Shown: in pieces, positions 1-5,370 of the stretch
How the letters are laid out: each line of letters begins with the position of its first letter
Position numbering within the stretch: the stretch's first letter is position 1
Assembly (NCBI GenBank): GCA_910587155.1
Contig: CAJULA010000020.1
Span: forward strand, 1-12,596
Length of the DNA: 12,596 nucleotides
Origin: an uncultured Lachnospiraceae bacterium
Lineage (GTDB): Bacteria > Bacillota > Clostridia > Lachnospirales > Lachnospiraceae
Reading direction: 5' to 3'
Made by a program: the position numbers and the translations under genes
Notes under the pieces: model-generated
What the model was told of the DNA's origin: nothing
The model's input: the letters and a program-made list of their open reading frames with translations, nothing else
The model's database searches: none

Positions 1-19
1 CTTCCACTTACCCTATTCT

Positions 20-36
20 CCCCAGCATAGCTGGGG
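20..36. repeat. Short perfect hairpin at left edge
   Basis: CCCCAGC / GCTGGGG with an ATA loop. No T-run follows on either strand, so it is a poor terminator. It could be a subterminal hairpin of an insertion sequence cut off by the window edge, but no transposase is visible. On the minus strand an open frame without a start codon (about 39-142) runs beside it. It encodes a plausible peptide ending VVRRDKKDRNINEKS and may be a gene remnant downstream of the 130-447 gene. Confidence 0.45.
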
Positions 37-129
37 GATTAGGATTTTTCATTTATGTTTCTGTCCTTCTTATCCCGTCTGACCACTGCCACTACGACTT
101 TATATCCATAAGATATTGCGGCAAAACAT

Positions 130-447
130 TTAATTGATTCTTAAAACCGGATATGTACTGATCCTGCTTACCTTCTGGTAATCTTCCTCATTCAGAAGTT
201 TTCTGACTGCCGTCCTGTCAACCGTCTCCCTCTCCCCTTTGGAAAGAGTGGCTTTAAAGATACTGCCGATAAATTTACGGATCGGATTTCCCTTTTTGTC
301 GACTGCCTCACATTCATCAGTTTCATTCAGGAATTCGATCACTTTCTCATTCAGTGCGGTAATATTCTCTTCCGCTTCTTCCTTTATCCGCTTCCACTCC
401 TGAATCGACGCCATGGTTTCATTCATCTCTTTTACCGTCATACACAT
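130..447 (-). CDS. Small coiled-coil protein, phage/mobile-element type
   Basis: A 105-aa charged protein. Residues about 3-45 (TVKEMNETMASIQEWKRIKEE and onward) look like a long amphipathic helix or coiled coil. The C-terminal half is basic, with a short strand-like end (STYPVLRIN). The start ATG at 447 has a good Shine-Dalgarno (AAGGAAGGGAG) about 9 nt upstream; an in-frame ATG two codons later is an alternative. The overall pattern (helical N-terminus, then a compact tail ending in a hydrophobic strand) resembles small proteins found in early operons of Firmicutes phages, but I cannot name a family. It lies downstream of the operator-bearing leftward promoter at 662-690, so it is probably repressed by the regulator encoded at 808-1065. 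No function is assigned. Confidence 0.7.
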   Translation of the reverse strand: MCMTVKEMNETMASIQEWKRIKEEAEENITALNEKVIEFLNETDECEAVDKKGNPIRKFIGSIFKATLSKGERETVDRTAVRKLLNEEDYQKVSRISTYPVLRIN

Positions 448-469
448 ATGTCTGCTCTCCCTTCCTTAA

Positions 470-660
470 TTAAATGTTATATTTATATGGAAATTCGGCA
501 GTTGCTTTGATGCCACGTCCTAAACACTGGATATATCTAAACGCTGCCGATATCGGATTTTCACCTTGCAGGTTTTCAGACGCCTGCAATCGCTGTTTTC
601 GGAACTCTACGCCCCCGATAACCGGGCGGGTAAGGTACAGGTTGTTTGACCTTGTAAGTA
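470..660 (-). other. Long leader or start-less coding remnant upstream of 130-447
   Basis: The predicted leftward transcript starts near 655, leaving about 200 nt before the ATG at 447. One minus frame is open through it and ends at 470 with a protein-like sequence (TRPVIGGVEFRKQRLQASEN, later FRYIQCLGRGIKATAEF). Its only ATG codons lie in or above the promoter and have no ribosome site. The stretch is richer in G+C than the flanking operators and has short stems (AAGGT/ACCTT; GCAGG/CCTGC; the palindrome CCGATATCGG). It is either the 3' part of an older gene whose 5' end was replaced by the regulatory region, or a structured leader. Confidence 0.3.
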
Positions 661-661
661 T

Positions 662-690
662 ATTATATACCCTAAATATAGTTATGTCCA
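662..690 (-). promoter_or_regulatory. Leftward promoter with operator inside the spacer
   Basis: On the minus strand: TGGACA (685-690), a 17-nt spacer, then TATAAT (662-667). The spacer contains nearly all of the 16-bp operator at 667-682, whose last base is the first T of the -10 box. A bound regulator would sit directly between the two boxes, a classic repression geometry. It should drive the 130-447 gene. Confidence 0.75.
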
Positions 691-750
691 TTGCCATTAT
701 TACTATATTTAGGGTATCATTTTTGTTTAATATTACTATGTTTAGGGTAT
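667..750. repeat. Left operator array, three copies of a 16-bp motif
   Basis: Copies: 667-682 ATACCCTAAATATAGT; 702-717 its exact reverse complement; 735-750 ACTATGTTTAGGGTAT (one change). The motif has an imperfect dyad, ACNNTANNTANNGT, as expected for a dimeric helix-turn-helix repressor. Copies 702-717 and 735-750 face rightward and are followed by weak -10-like TATCAT (715-720) and TATATT (748-753). TTGCCA at 691-696 could be a -35 box for the first. A rightward start here would run antisense into the repressor gene. Confidence 0.85.
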
Positions 751-758
751 ATTTGATC

Positions 759-795
759 AAAAAAATAAGACACACAACTATTTATGCATCTTATT
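759..795 (-). terminator. Terminator of the repressor gene
   Basis: On the minus strand the 11-bp stem AATAAGATGCA / TGTGTCTTATT (two G-U pairs, 10-nt loop) is followed by a T-run (seven A on the plus strand, 759-765). It lies 12 nt past the stop codon of the regulator and insulates it from the leftward promoter. Confidence 0.8.
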
Positions 796-807
796 ACAAA
801 TGGATAT

Positions 808-1065
808 TTATTTTCTGTATCTTCTTTCAGATGTATCTGAATAACCTTCTATATCTTTTACACATTCTAAAATATCTCCCGGTTGACAGTTCAAAAGCTT
901 ACATAATTTATCCACTACTTTCATGTCTATTGATTCGCCATTTAAACCATTGTTTTTAAAAATTTTCGTTATAGTAGCAGACCCCAGTATCTTATCTTGT
1001 TTCAATTTATACTGACTTATATTATTTTCTTTTAGTTTTTTTACCAATTTTTCATAACTAATCAT
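808..1065 (-). CDS. Cro/CI-type (XRE) transcriptional repressor
   Basis: An 85-aa single-domain DNA-binding protein. The pattern SQYKLKQDKILGSATITKIF (helices 2-3) and then MKVVDKLCKLLNCQPGDILE (helices 4-5) is the small XRE fold in which the domain ends with CQPGDILE; the rest is a short basic tail (SERRYRK). The start at 1065 was chosen because AAGGTGG lies about 8 nt upstream; a GTG at 1077 in the same frame would add four residues but overlaps that site. Three copies of a 16-bp dyad motif lie on each side of the gene, so it most likely binds these, represses both outward promoters and controls itself. It has its own terminator. By family it is a phage- or mobile-element-type immunity or copy-control regulator; the operator link is inference. 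Confidence 0.9.
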   Translation of the reverse strand: MISYEKLVKKLKENNISQYKLKQDKILGSATITKIFKNNGLNGESIDMKVVDKLCKLLNCQPGDILECVKDIEGYSDTSERRYRK

Positions 1066-1115
1066 TCTATCCACCACCTTAATTTATATAATATCATATT
1101 CTGTATTTTAAATCA

Positions 1116-1168
1116 ATCATACCCTAAATATAGTAACTTCTAACAATTATATATCCTAAATATTGGTC
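1116..1168 (-). promoter_or_regulatory. Probable repressor promoter(s), operator-overlapped
   Basis: On the minus strand a perfect TATAAT at 1146-1151 directly follows the degenerate operator (TTTAGGATATATAAT), the same junction as in the leftward promoter. No good -35 is visible at 17 nt. A second candidate -10, TATGAT, overlaps the end of operator 1119-1134. Either could serve the repressor ATG at 1065, giving negative autoregulation. The weaker operator at 1151-1166 would allow self-repression only at high repressor level. Confidence 0.5.
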
Positions 1169-1202
1169 ATGTTTCCAATAGACATCACTATATTTAGGGT
1201 AT
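1119..1202. repeat. Right operator array, three copies of the 16-bp motif
   Basis: Copies: 1119-1134 ATACCCTAAATATAGT; 1151-1166 ATATCCTAAATATTGG (degenerate); 1187-1202 ACTATATTTAGGGTAT (exact, opposite orientation). They occupy the intergenic space between the repressor and the rightward gene. The outer two are identical to two copies in the left array, so the sites have been kept alike. Confidence 0.85.
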
Positions 1203-1207
1203 ATAAT
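1179..1207 (+). promoter_or_regulatory. Rightward promoter with operator inside the spacer
   Basis: TAGACA (1179-1184), 17-nt spacer, TATAAT (1202-1207). The exact operator 1187-1202 fills the spacer, mirroring the leftward promoter base for base around the -10. It points to the coiled-coil gene at 1299. Confidence 0.75.
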
Positions 1208-1246
1208 TATATTAACACCACAACCCAAAGCACTTTGACAATTCAA

Positions 1247-1275
1247 TAGACTTTACGCTTTGTCTATGATATACT
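1247..1275 (+). promoter_or_regulatory. Possible second rightward promoter
   Basis: TAGACT (1247-1252), 17 nt, TATACT (1270-1275), about 24 nt before the ATG at 1299. The -35 lies inside the left inverted-repeat arm. The short inverted repeat ATAGAC...GTCTAT (1246-1267) overlaps it. If real, the gene carries its own promoter as a cassette independent of the repressor. Confidence 0.35.
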
Positions 1276-1298
1276 TCTCTATACAGGAGGTAACGCAC

Positions 1299-1592
1299 AT
1301 GACCGATAACGAATTATTATTAGCAATTTCCGATATGATGGACAAAAAGCTCGATGCAAGGTTACAACCCATTGAAAATGATATAAAATCTGTAAAAAGT
1401 GAAGTCCATCAAATAAAATTGTATCAAGAAAATATAATCCTTCCAAGACTCAATACCATTGAATCCTGCTATACTGATACATATAATCGCTATAAAAATT
1501 ATGCTGATAAGATGGAAGCCGCTTTTGCTGATATTGAACTCCTAAAAAAGGTAGTAACAGAACATAGCGAAAAATTACAGAAATTAGCATAA
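1299..1592 (+). CDS. 97-aa coiled-coil protein of unknown function
   Basis: Start ATG at 1299 with a strong CAGGAGG 8 nt upstream; an in-frame ATG at 1260 has no such site. The protein begins MTDNELLLAISDMMDKKLDA and is almost wholly helical, with heptad-like spacing from residue about 12 to 45 (LQPIENDIKSVKSEVHQIKL) and again about 65-97 (ADKMEAAFADIELLKKVVTE). The helices are separated by a link with a lone Cys and several Tyr (RLNTIESCYTDTYNRYKNY). There are no membrane segments or catalytic motifs. It looks like an oligomerising or partner-binding protein. The style is that of small hypothetical proteins of Lachnospiraceae, but I cannot assign a function. It is expressed from the repressor-controlled promoter at 1179-1207 and ends in a terminator at 1620. 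Confidence 0.85.
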   Translation: MTDNELLLAISDMMDKKLDARLQPIENDIKSVKSEVHQIKLYQENIILPRLNTIESCYTDTYNRYKNYADKMEAAFADIELLKKVVTEHSEKLQKLA

Positions 1593-1619
1593 AAATAACC
1601 GCATAATACATCACAACAC

Positions 1620-1660
1620 AAAGTGTAAAGTCTATTGAATCAAAGGCTTTACACTTTTTT
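1620..1660 (+). terminator. Rho-independent terminator abutting the next gene's ribosome site
   Basis: The 11-bp stem AAAGTGTAAAG / CTTTACACTTT with a 16-nt loop is followed by further T residues. The stem is low in G+C. Only about 5 nt separate the T-run from the GGAGG (1666-1670) of the J-domain gene, so terminator strength could gate that gene. Confidence 0.7.
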
Positions 1661-1679
1661 ATTGCGGAGGTTATCGGAT

Positions 1680-2201
1680 ATGACAGGATATTTCAAAAAT
1701 ACAGAGACATTGGAACAACTTAGGAAACAATACAAAGAATTGCTTAAAATACATCATCCTGATAATGGTGGAAATGTAGCAGACATGCAGGCAGTCAACG
1801 CCGAATATGACAGGCTTTTCAAGATATTAAAAGATAAACATGAAAGCAAGTCAGCAAACGATGCAGACGGCTACAATTCAAAACAGTCTGACTATAGCCA
1901 AAATATGTATGACTGGGAAAATGACAAGGCATTGCGTGAAGTATTACAGAAGATCATCAACTTTGATGGAATCGAAATTCTTATTTGTGGCCAATGGATA
2001 TGGGTATCTGGTAATACATACGGCTATAAGAAAGAATTGAAAGAAATCGGATTCAAATGGGCATCCCAAAAGCGGCAATGGTTCTGGCATAGTGAAGTTT
2101 TCAGAAAGAAAAGCCATAAAACATTAACCATGGATGAGATCAGGAGTTATTACGGCAGTACTAAGGTTAATACTAATTCAAGGGTATTGTTGGAAGCATG
2201 A
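1680..2201 (+). CDS. J-domain (DnaJ-like) protein with Trp-rich C-terminal domain
   Basis: A 173-aa protein. Residues about 1-52 form a minimal J-domain: LEQLRKQYKELLKIHHPDNG carries the HPD triad (26-28) that stimulates Hsp70 (DnaK) ATPase, followed by the helix NVADMQAVNAEYDRLFKIL. A polar linker (53-85) leads to a C-terminal domain (about 95-160) with ICGQWIWVSGNTYGYKKELK and GFKWASQKRQWFW, a tryptophan-rich pattern often paired with J-domains on plasmids and integrative elements. Glycine/phenylalanine and zinc-finger regions of true DnaJ are absent, so this is a specialised co-chaperone. The start at 1680 was chosen for GCGGAGG 9 nt upstream; the upstream in-frame ATG at 1635 lies in a terminator stem. 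Its likely role is recruiting host DnaK to an element-encoded complex (inference). Confidence 0.85.
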   Translation: MTGYFKNTETLEQLRKQYKELLKIHHPDNGGNVADMQAVNAEYDRLFKILKDKHESKSANDADGYNSKQSDYSQNMYDWENDKALREVLQKIINFDGIEILICGQWIWVSGNTYGYKKELKEIGFKWASQKRQWFWHSEVFRKKSHKTLTMDEIRSYYGSTKVNTNSRVLLEA

Positions 2202-2374
2202 TCGCAGGATTTATTATAATCAAAACTATAAGCGTTAAAAAGGGTATAACCAATAAAAACGGCTACACCCTGATATATAAAAAAGGAAGATATAAGGCAA
2301 TGACAAAAAAACAAAAGAATAATTCAGGAAAAGCGGATCATATACGCAATTTTGTTATCACATTGATTATCTGA
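2198..2374 (+). CDS. 58-aa basic ORF coupled to the J-domain gene
   Basis: The ATG at 2198 overlaps the J-domain stop (ATGA), so translation could be coupled. The product begins MIAGFIIIKTISVKKGITNK, continues to a Lys-rich centre (MTKKQKNNSGKADHIR) and ends with the hydrophobic NFVITLII. An internal in-frame ATG at 2300 has AAAAGGAAG upstream and could be the true start of a 24-aa peptide. There is no recognisable family. The abrupt hydrophobic end suggests a truncated gene; a short open stretch in another frame follows (2375-2419). Confidence 0.4.
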   Translation: MIAGFIIIKTISVKKGITNKNGYTLIYKKGRYKAMTKKQKNNSGKADHIRNFVITLII

Positions 2375-2450
2375 ATGGATGCCTTTATGGAGCGACACAA
2401 GCGGCTTGTAATGTTATAAACCCAATTAAGAAAACGAAGGTATAATAAAT

Positions 2451-2629
2451 ATGAAAACATATGCAATCTGGAAAATCATGTTGTTATCGGCTACATTAAT
2501 TTGACAGAAGAACAGTGCCAAACATTGAATGGGACTGATGGAATTGATGTATATTTCGGATTTGATAAAGTAACAAGACCTGATATATCTCGTGATGACA
2601 AAAATAAAGAATTAAAAACAAATGTATAA
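2451..2629 (+). pseudogene. Frameshifted small gene of unknown function
   Basis: An ATG at 2451 (MKTYAIWKIM) runs only 17 codons. Another frame, open from 2420 to the stop at 2627-2629, encodes a convincing protein with no ATG: NLENHVVIGYINLTEEQCQT, then LNGTDGIDVYFGFDKVTRPD. Joining the two near 2466 would give MKTYA-NLENHVVIGYINL, which reads as one start, so a single-base change near the 5' end probably broke the gene. The open part is acidic and soluble. It is the last gene before the terminator at 2642. Function unknown. Confidence 0.45.
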
Positions 2630-2641
2630 ATTATATATGAC

Positions 2642-2676
2642 AAAGGCTATATGTGATGTGGCTCATAGCCTTTTTT
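2642..2676 (+). terminator. Terminator closing the J-domain gene block
   Basis: Stem AAAGGCTAT / ATAGCCTTT, 14-nt loop, followed by TTTTTT (2671-2676). It lies 13 nt past the stop at 2629. Confidence 0.8.
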
Positions 2677-2952
2677 ATGTGATTTTTAGGCTTGTTTTCG
2701 GCTTGAAATGGTTTCATTGATACATTTTAGAGTAACGCCTGAAAAGTGGCTGGAATTGGCGTATATCGTGCTTATTTGTGGCTCTATGCGGTCTGTATGA
2801 TGGTATACGAGGCAGCAGGTATAAGGATGTACCAGGGTCGGTTTACATTAATTTTTTCGGACTTTATTCTGCTAAAGCACCTATCTATTGTTCTCATACG
2901 TCACCTTAATTTTTTGACCTACCGAAGTATATTTATTACTATCAAAATTAAA
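2677..2952 (+). other. Non-coding stretch with a possible mobilization-gene relic
   Basis: No intact gene. The frame 2708-2800 reads MVSLIHFRVTPEKWLELAYI and stops after 30 residues. FRVTPEKW resembles the opening of MobC-type relaxosome accessory proteins, so it may be a relic of a mobilization gene; the match is short and could be chance. A longer overlapping frame (2746-2964) looks non-protein-like. Confidence 0.25.
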
Positions 2953-3110
2953 TGTACATCTTAGAATCTCAGACATAATATATTTATCCTGACAACTTAT
3001 CACTTATAACCATTATCTCTGAAATCTAAAGATGTACGATTGAAAATTAAACAAAAAATCAGCAATTTCATTGATACCCGTATAACAGGGGAGGGGGGGT
3101 ATGTTTAAAT
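2953..3110. repeat. Tandem palindromic repeat, copy A
   Basis: This begins with inverted arms GTACATCTTAGAATCTCAGA (2954-2973) and TCTCTGAAATCTAAAGATGT (from 3016) around about 42 nt, giving a long imperfect stem. It ends with a G-tract and GTATGTTTAAATC (3093-3111). It is similar across its length to copy B. Confidence 0.7.
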
Positions 3111-3148
3111 CCGAAAAATCAAATCTCATATATACAGTATACCCCCCC
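3093..3148. repeat. G-tract/C-tract inverted repeat of copy A
   Basis: GGGGGGGTAT (3093-3102) pairs with ATACCCCCCC (3139-3148): a 10-bp stem across a 36-nt AT-rich loop. Copy B has the counterpart at 3326-3378 (GGGGTAT / ATACCCC), so pairing is kept although the tract lengths differ. Confidence 0.65.
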
Positions 3149-3186
3149 CATATAAAAATACGCGCCTTATATTGCTAATAATCAAA

Positions 3187-3345
3187 CGTACATATTAGAA
3201 TTTCAGATACAATACAATTTCCTTACCAACTTATCACCTGTAGCCATTTTTTCTGAAATTTAAAGATAGACCATTGATTATAAAGCAAGAATATGATATC
3301 TGCATAAAGTAATCCACCAAACAGGGGGGTATGTTTAAATCTCCC
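3187..3345. repeat. Tandem palindromic repeat, copy B
   Basis: A diverged second copy about 234 bp after copy A (shared CAACTTATCAC, CTGAAAT, TAAAGAT). Arms GTACATATTAGAATTTCAGA (from 3188) and TTCTGAAATTTAAAGATAGA (from 3251) face each other. It ends with GGGGGGTATGTTTAAATC (3324-3341), as does copy A. Confidence 0.7.
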
Positions 3346-3586
3346 ATATATTTACCACCCTATATCGCCATATACCCCTATACAGAACTCCTATTTTTAC
3401 CGAACTTTTTTCACCGCATCCCAATAACTGCAATAAATCATACAGATTTTGGGATAGATGGCATCCTAAATAAATGTAAGAGATCATACAATAAATGGGA
3501 TTATATTACTATACAAATCTTCTTACCAAACATATTCTTTGATATGTCATTCTTGTTTACTGAAAACTGAAATCTGATTTTAATTA
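3346..3586. other. AT-rich gap without a supported gene
   Basis: A plus-strand frame at 3331-3570 begins inside copy B, has no ribosome site of its own and encodes a Phe/Ile/Tyr-rich sequence unlike a protein. I see no promoter or RNA gene here beyond the C-tract partner at 3372-3378. Confidence 0.4.
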
Positions 3587-3970
3587 TCATCGCAATAATT
3601 TATCATAAAATTCCTTATCCCATATATACTCTGGATATATTAATCTCGTATAATTACTAATGTAAACAATAGCATCTTTTTTTCCATAAAAATCATAAAT
3701 TGCCTTAGCTCTTGCCAAATATTTTAAATCTCTTTCTCTATCATACCCCGCCCAACAATTTCTACCTCCAGCTATAGATAAAATTATATAATATGCACAG
3801 CTTATACTATCAGGTAAACCCTCTAACAACTCCAATAATGGCAAAAAGTAGTTCCCCGCACTATTCAGTGAAAAACTCATCCCCTTACAGGTGTTGGGTT
3901 TAAACCCTTTGCTGTCGGTTACGCCCACGTTGGCTAATCGCTGAAAAATCAAACAATACAAGCGTTTCAC
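3587..3970 (-). CDS. Hypothetical protein, possibly chimeric 5' end
   Basis: From the GTG at 3970 the product is 127 aa. The C-terminal 95 residues look like a real soluble protein: FLPLLELLEGLPDSISCAYY, then GRNCWAGYDRERDLKYLARA, then YIWDKEFYDKLLR. The DNA for this part is AT-rich. The first 32 residues (RLANVGVTDSKGFKPNTCKG) are encoded by DNA richer in G+C, with the palindrome GGGTTTAAACCC, which suggests a junction between two unrelated sequences. An internal ATG at about 3881 has GTAAGGGG immediately before it, too close to be a normal ribosome site. It is probably the 3' end of a gene joined to foreign DNA, or a decayed toxin/effector tail. Function not recognised. Confidence 0.4.
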   Translation of the reverse strand: MKRLYCLIFQRLANVGVTDSKGFKPNTCKGMSFSLNSAGNYFLPLLELLEGLPDSISCAYYIILSIAGGRNCWAGYDRERDLKYLARAKAIYDFYGKKDAIVYISNYTRLIYPEYIWDKEFYDKLLR

Positions 3971-4392
3971 TTCACAAAATATCTTTGTTCGTCAAAACAG
4001 GTAAACAAACCTTTTAAAGCGTTCGTTTAGAAACGAATGGAACCGGGATTAAAAACACTTCTGTTATATAAAAGGCTATAACAAATCGTTACCCGCCTGA
4101 CAGCACAAATCATTTAGTCAGCTTATATATTCAATCCGACATAATGTCTGCTTCAAACGTGAATTCATTTCCAATTAGAAAATTTCATTCTACAAGTTTC
4201 AAATCATCCAAAATAGAGAATTAGGAATCTTTCGACCACATGTGGGCGACTAAGTTAAGATTAGCACGTTGATTTCTGGACAATTCTGTCCACAACCATG
4301 ATAACAACCGTACCTTCAAGTACACTTGAGAACCTCTGTACTTACAGGTACACACCAATTTCTCGCGGGGAACCACCGTCTCGCATGACTAT

Positions 4393-4417
4393 GGTATACG
4401 GTGAAACACCGTACACC
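4393..4417. repeat. Strong hairpin with GTGAAAC apex
   Basis: GGTATACGGTG / CACCGTACACC with an AAA loop, 10 of 11 pairs. A second hairpin at 5044-5064 (GGATA...TATCC with inner CG/CG) also has GTGAAAC at its apex. Confidence 0.7.
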
Positions 4418-5102
4418 TGAATATTCCATACCGGCAGCAGTTGTGTACTGTAATAATTGTAAGTATGAGTTACGAATAGGTTTAATCATACTGGGCCATT
4501 TTTATGATAAAAAATGCTTAAAAACCTTGATTTATGAGGGACTAAACCAGACCACATATAATTAAAGGAGAGTACATATGTGTCAAAATTAAAAGTAATG
4601 AATGTGTCACAGCGTCACAACCATTTCCAAAATTGGAATTCGTTGTCCACCATATACAACAGTTTCCACTTTTACGGAATCTGTTTGAACCGAAATCGTA
4701 AGTTGATATTATCGAATGCCCATTATGAGAATACGGTCAAGAGGCCATTTTGACTTCTGATTCAAGCAACAAATTTTATCACATGACTTTTAAGACAGCA
4801 AATTGCATCTTTAGGATTTGCCATCTTCACACTTCCTTTTGGACTAATCGGCGAATAACCGTATATTTCAAAGGATACGCTTGTAATGAGTACCCTCTAA
4901 ATGATGGATACCTATGCCATGAAACAGGGTAGCCGAAAATTTTAGAGGACGCTACATTATAGCCACCCTTACAAGGTATGTAAACTTTTGTTACCCACCG
5001 GAAATAATGTCCACGATGGGCACAATACCGATTCTCTTCAAAGGGATATCGTGAAACGCTATCCTATATCAAATATGAGAGGGTATTTTGACACCCCATA
5101 AT

Positions 5103-5126
5103 GGCTCCGTCAATTCTGTCGAAGCC
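5103..5126. repeat. Hairpin sharing its apex with the 4277-4292 hairpin
   Basis: GGCT...AGCC stem with two internal mismatches. Its apex contains CAATTCTGTC (5111-5120), identical to the apex of the 4277-4292 hairpin (CAATTCTGTC at 4281-4290) about 830 bp away. The stems differ in sequence. Confidence 0.6.
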
Positions 5127-5370
5127 GTAATTTTTGGTTCATGTTGGATAATATATATATCAATGTCCTTTAAACGCCAGTGTATTATTTACGCTCTACA
5201 TCCATTTGGACGCTAACTGATTTTCATAACAGCATCAAATCTGACGCACCTTTTATATTTTCAAGAGGGGTACAAAAATTTTCGTATCCCTTTAGCAAAG
5301 TCCTATGAGAACATTCCTAAATGCTTGTAAAAGCTTTTGACAAACTCCTTAATACATAATCGTTTCTACA

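Larger units (their letters stand above)
1241..1640. repeat. 23-bp inverted repeat framing the 1299-1592 gene
   Basis: Left arm 1241-1263 and right arm 1618-1640 are reverse complements with one mismatch in 23 (1257/1624). They start with ATTCAATAGACTTTAC and end with its complement GTAAAGTCTATTGAAT. Exactly one gene lies between the arms. No target-site duplication is evident outside them. The right arm overlaps the terminator stem at 1620-1657, and the left arm overlaps a possible promoter. Confidence 0.8.
3971..5370. other. 1.4-kb gene-free, hairpin-dense region (candidate large structured RNA or origin)
   Basis: No credible gene on either strand. The only longer frame (4750-4932, plus) has no ribosome site. 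A good site at 4565-4571 (AAAGGAG) precedes only the four-codon ATG-TGT-CAA-AAT-stop. Local stems are frequent: 4022-4037 TTCGTT/AACGAA; 4236-4245 CCACATGTGG; 4277-4292 TGGACA/TGTCCA; 4316-4329 TCAAG/CTTGA; 4337-4352 TGTAC/GTACA; 4393-4417 (10 of 11 pairs, AAA loop); 4462-4492 AGTATGA/TCATACT; 4736-4754 GTCAA/TTGAC; 4798-4821 GCAAAT/ATTTGC; 4894-4948 CCTCTAAA/TTTAGAGG; 5044-5064; 5103-5126; 5267-5290 GGGGTAC/GTATCCC. Some stems compete, for example TACCCT/AGGGTA (4891/4926) with CCTCTAAA/TTTAGAGG. This suits a long folded RNA or a replication/transfer region. Strand unknown. Confidence 0.45.

Noticed and set aside
474..959. A 161-aa plus-strand ORF
   Set aside because: It crosses operators, the terminator and the repressor gene in antisense, so it is a chance frame.
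3331..3570. A 79-aa plus-strand ORF rich in Phe and Ile
   Set aside because: Starts within the tandem repeat copy B, uses the repeat's TATG by chance, and has no family likeness.
4393..4417. Domain V of a group II intron
   Set aside because: The hairpin lacks the AGC triad and the GAGC...GTTC frame, and no reverse transcriptase is present.
4750..4932. A 60-aa plus-strand ORF
   Set aside because: No ribosome site, unlike a protein in composition, and it spans stems of the hairpin-rich region.
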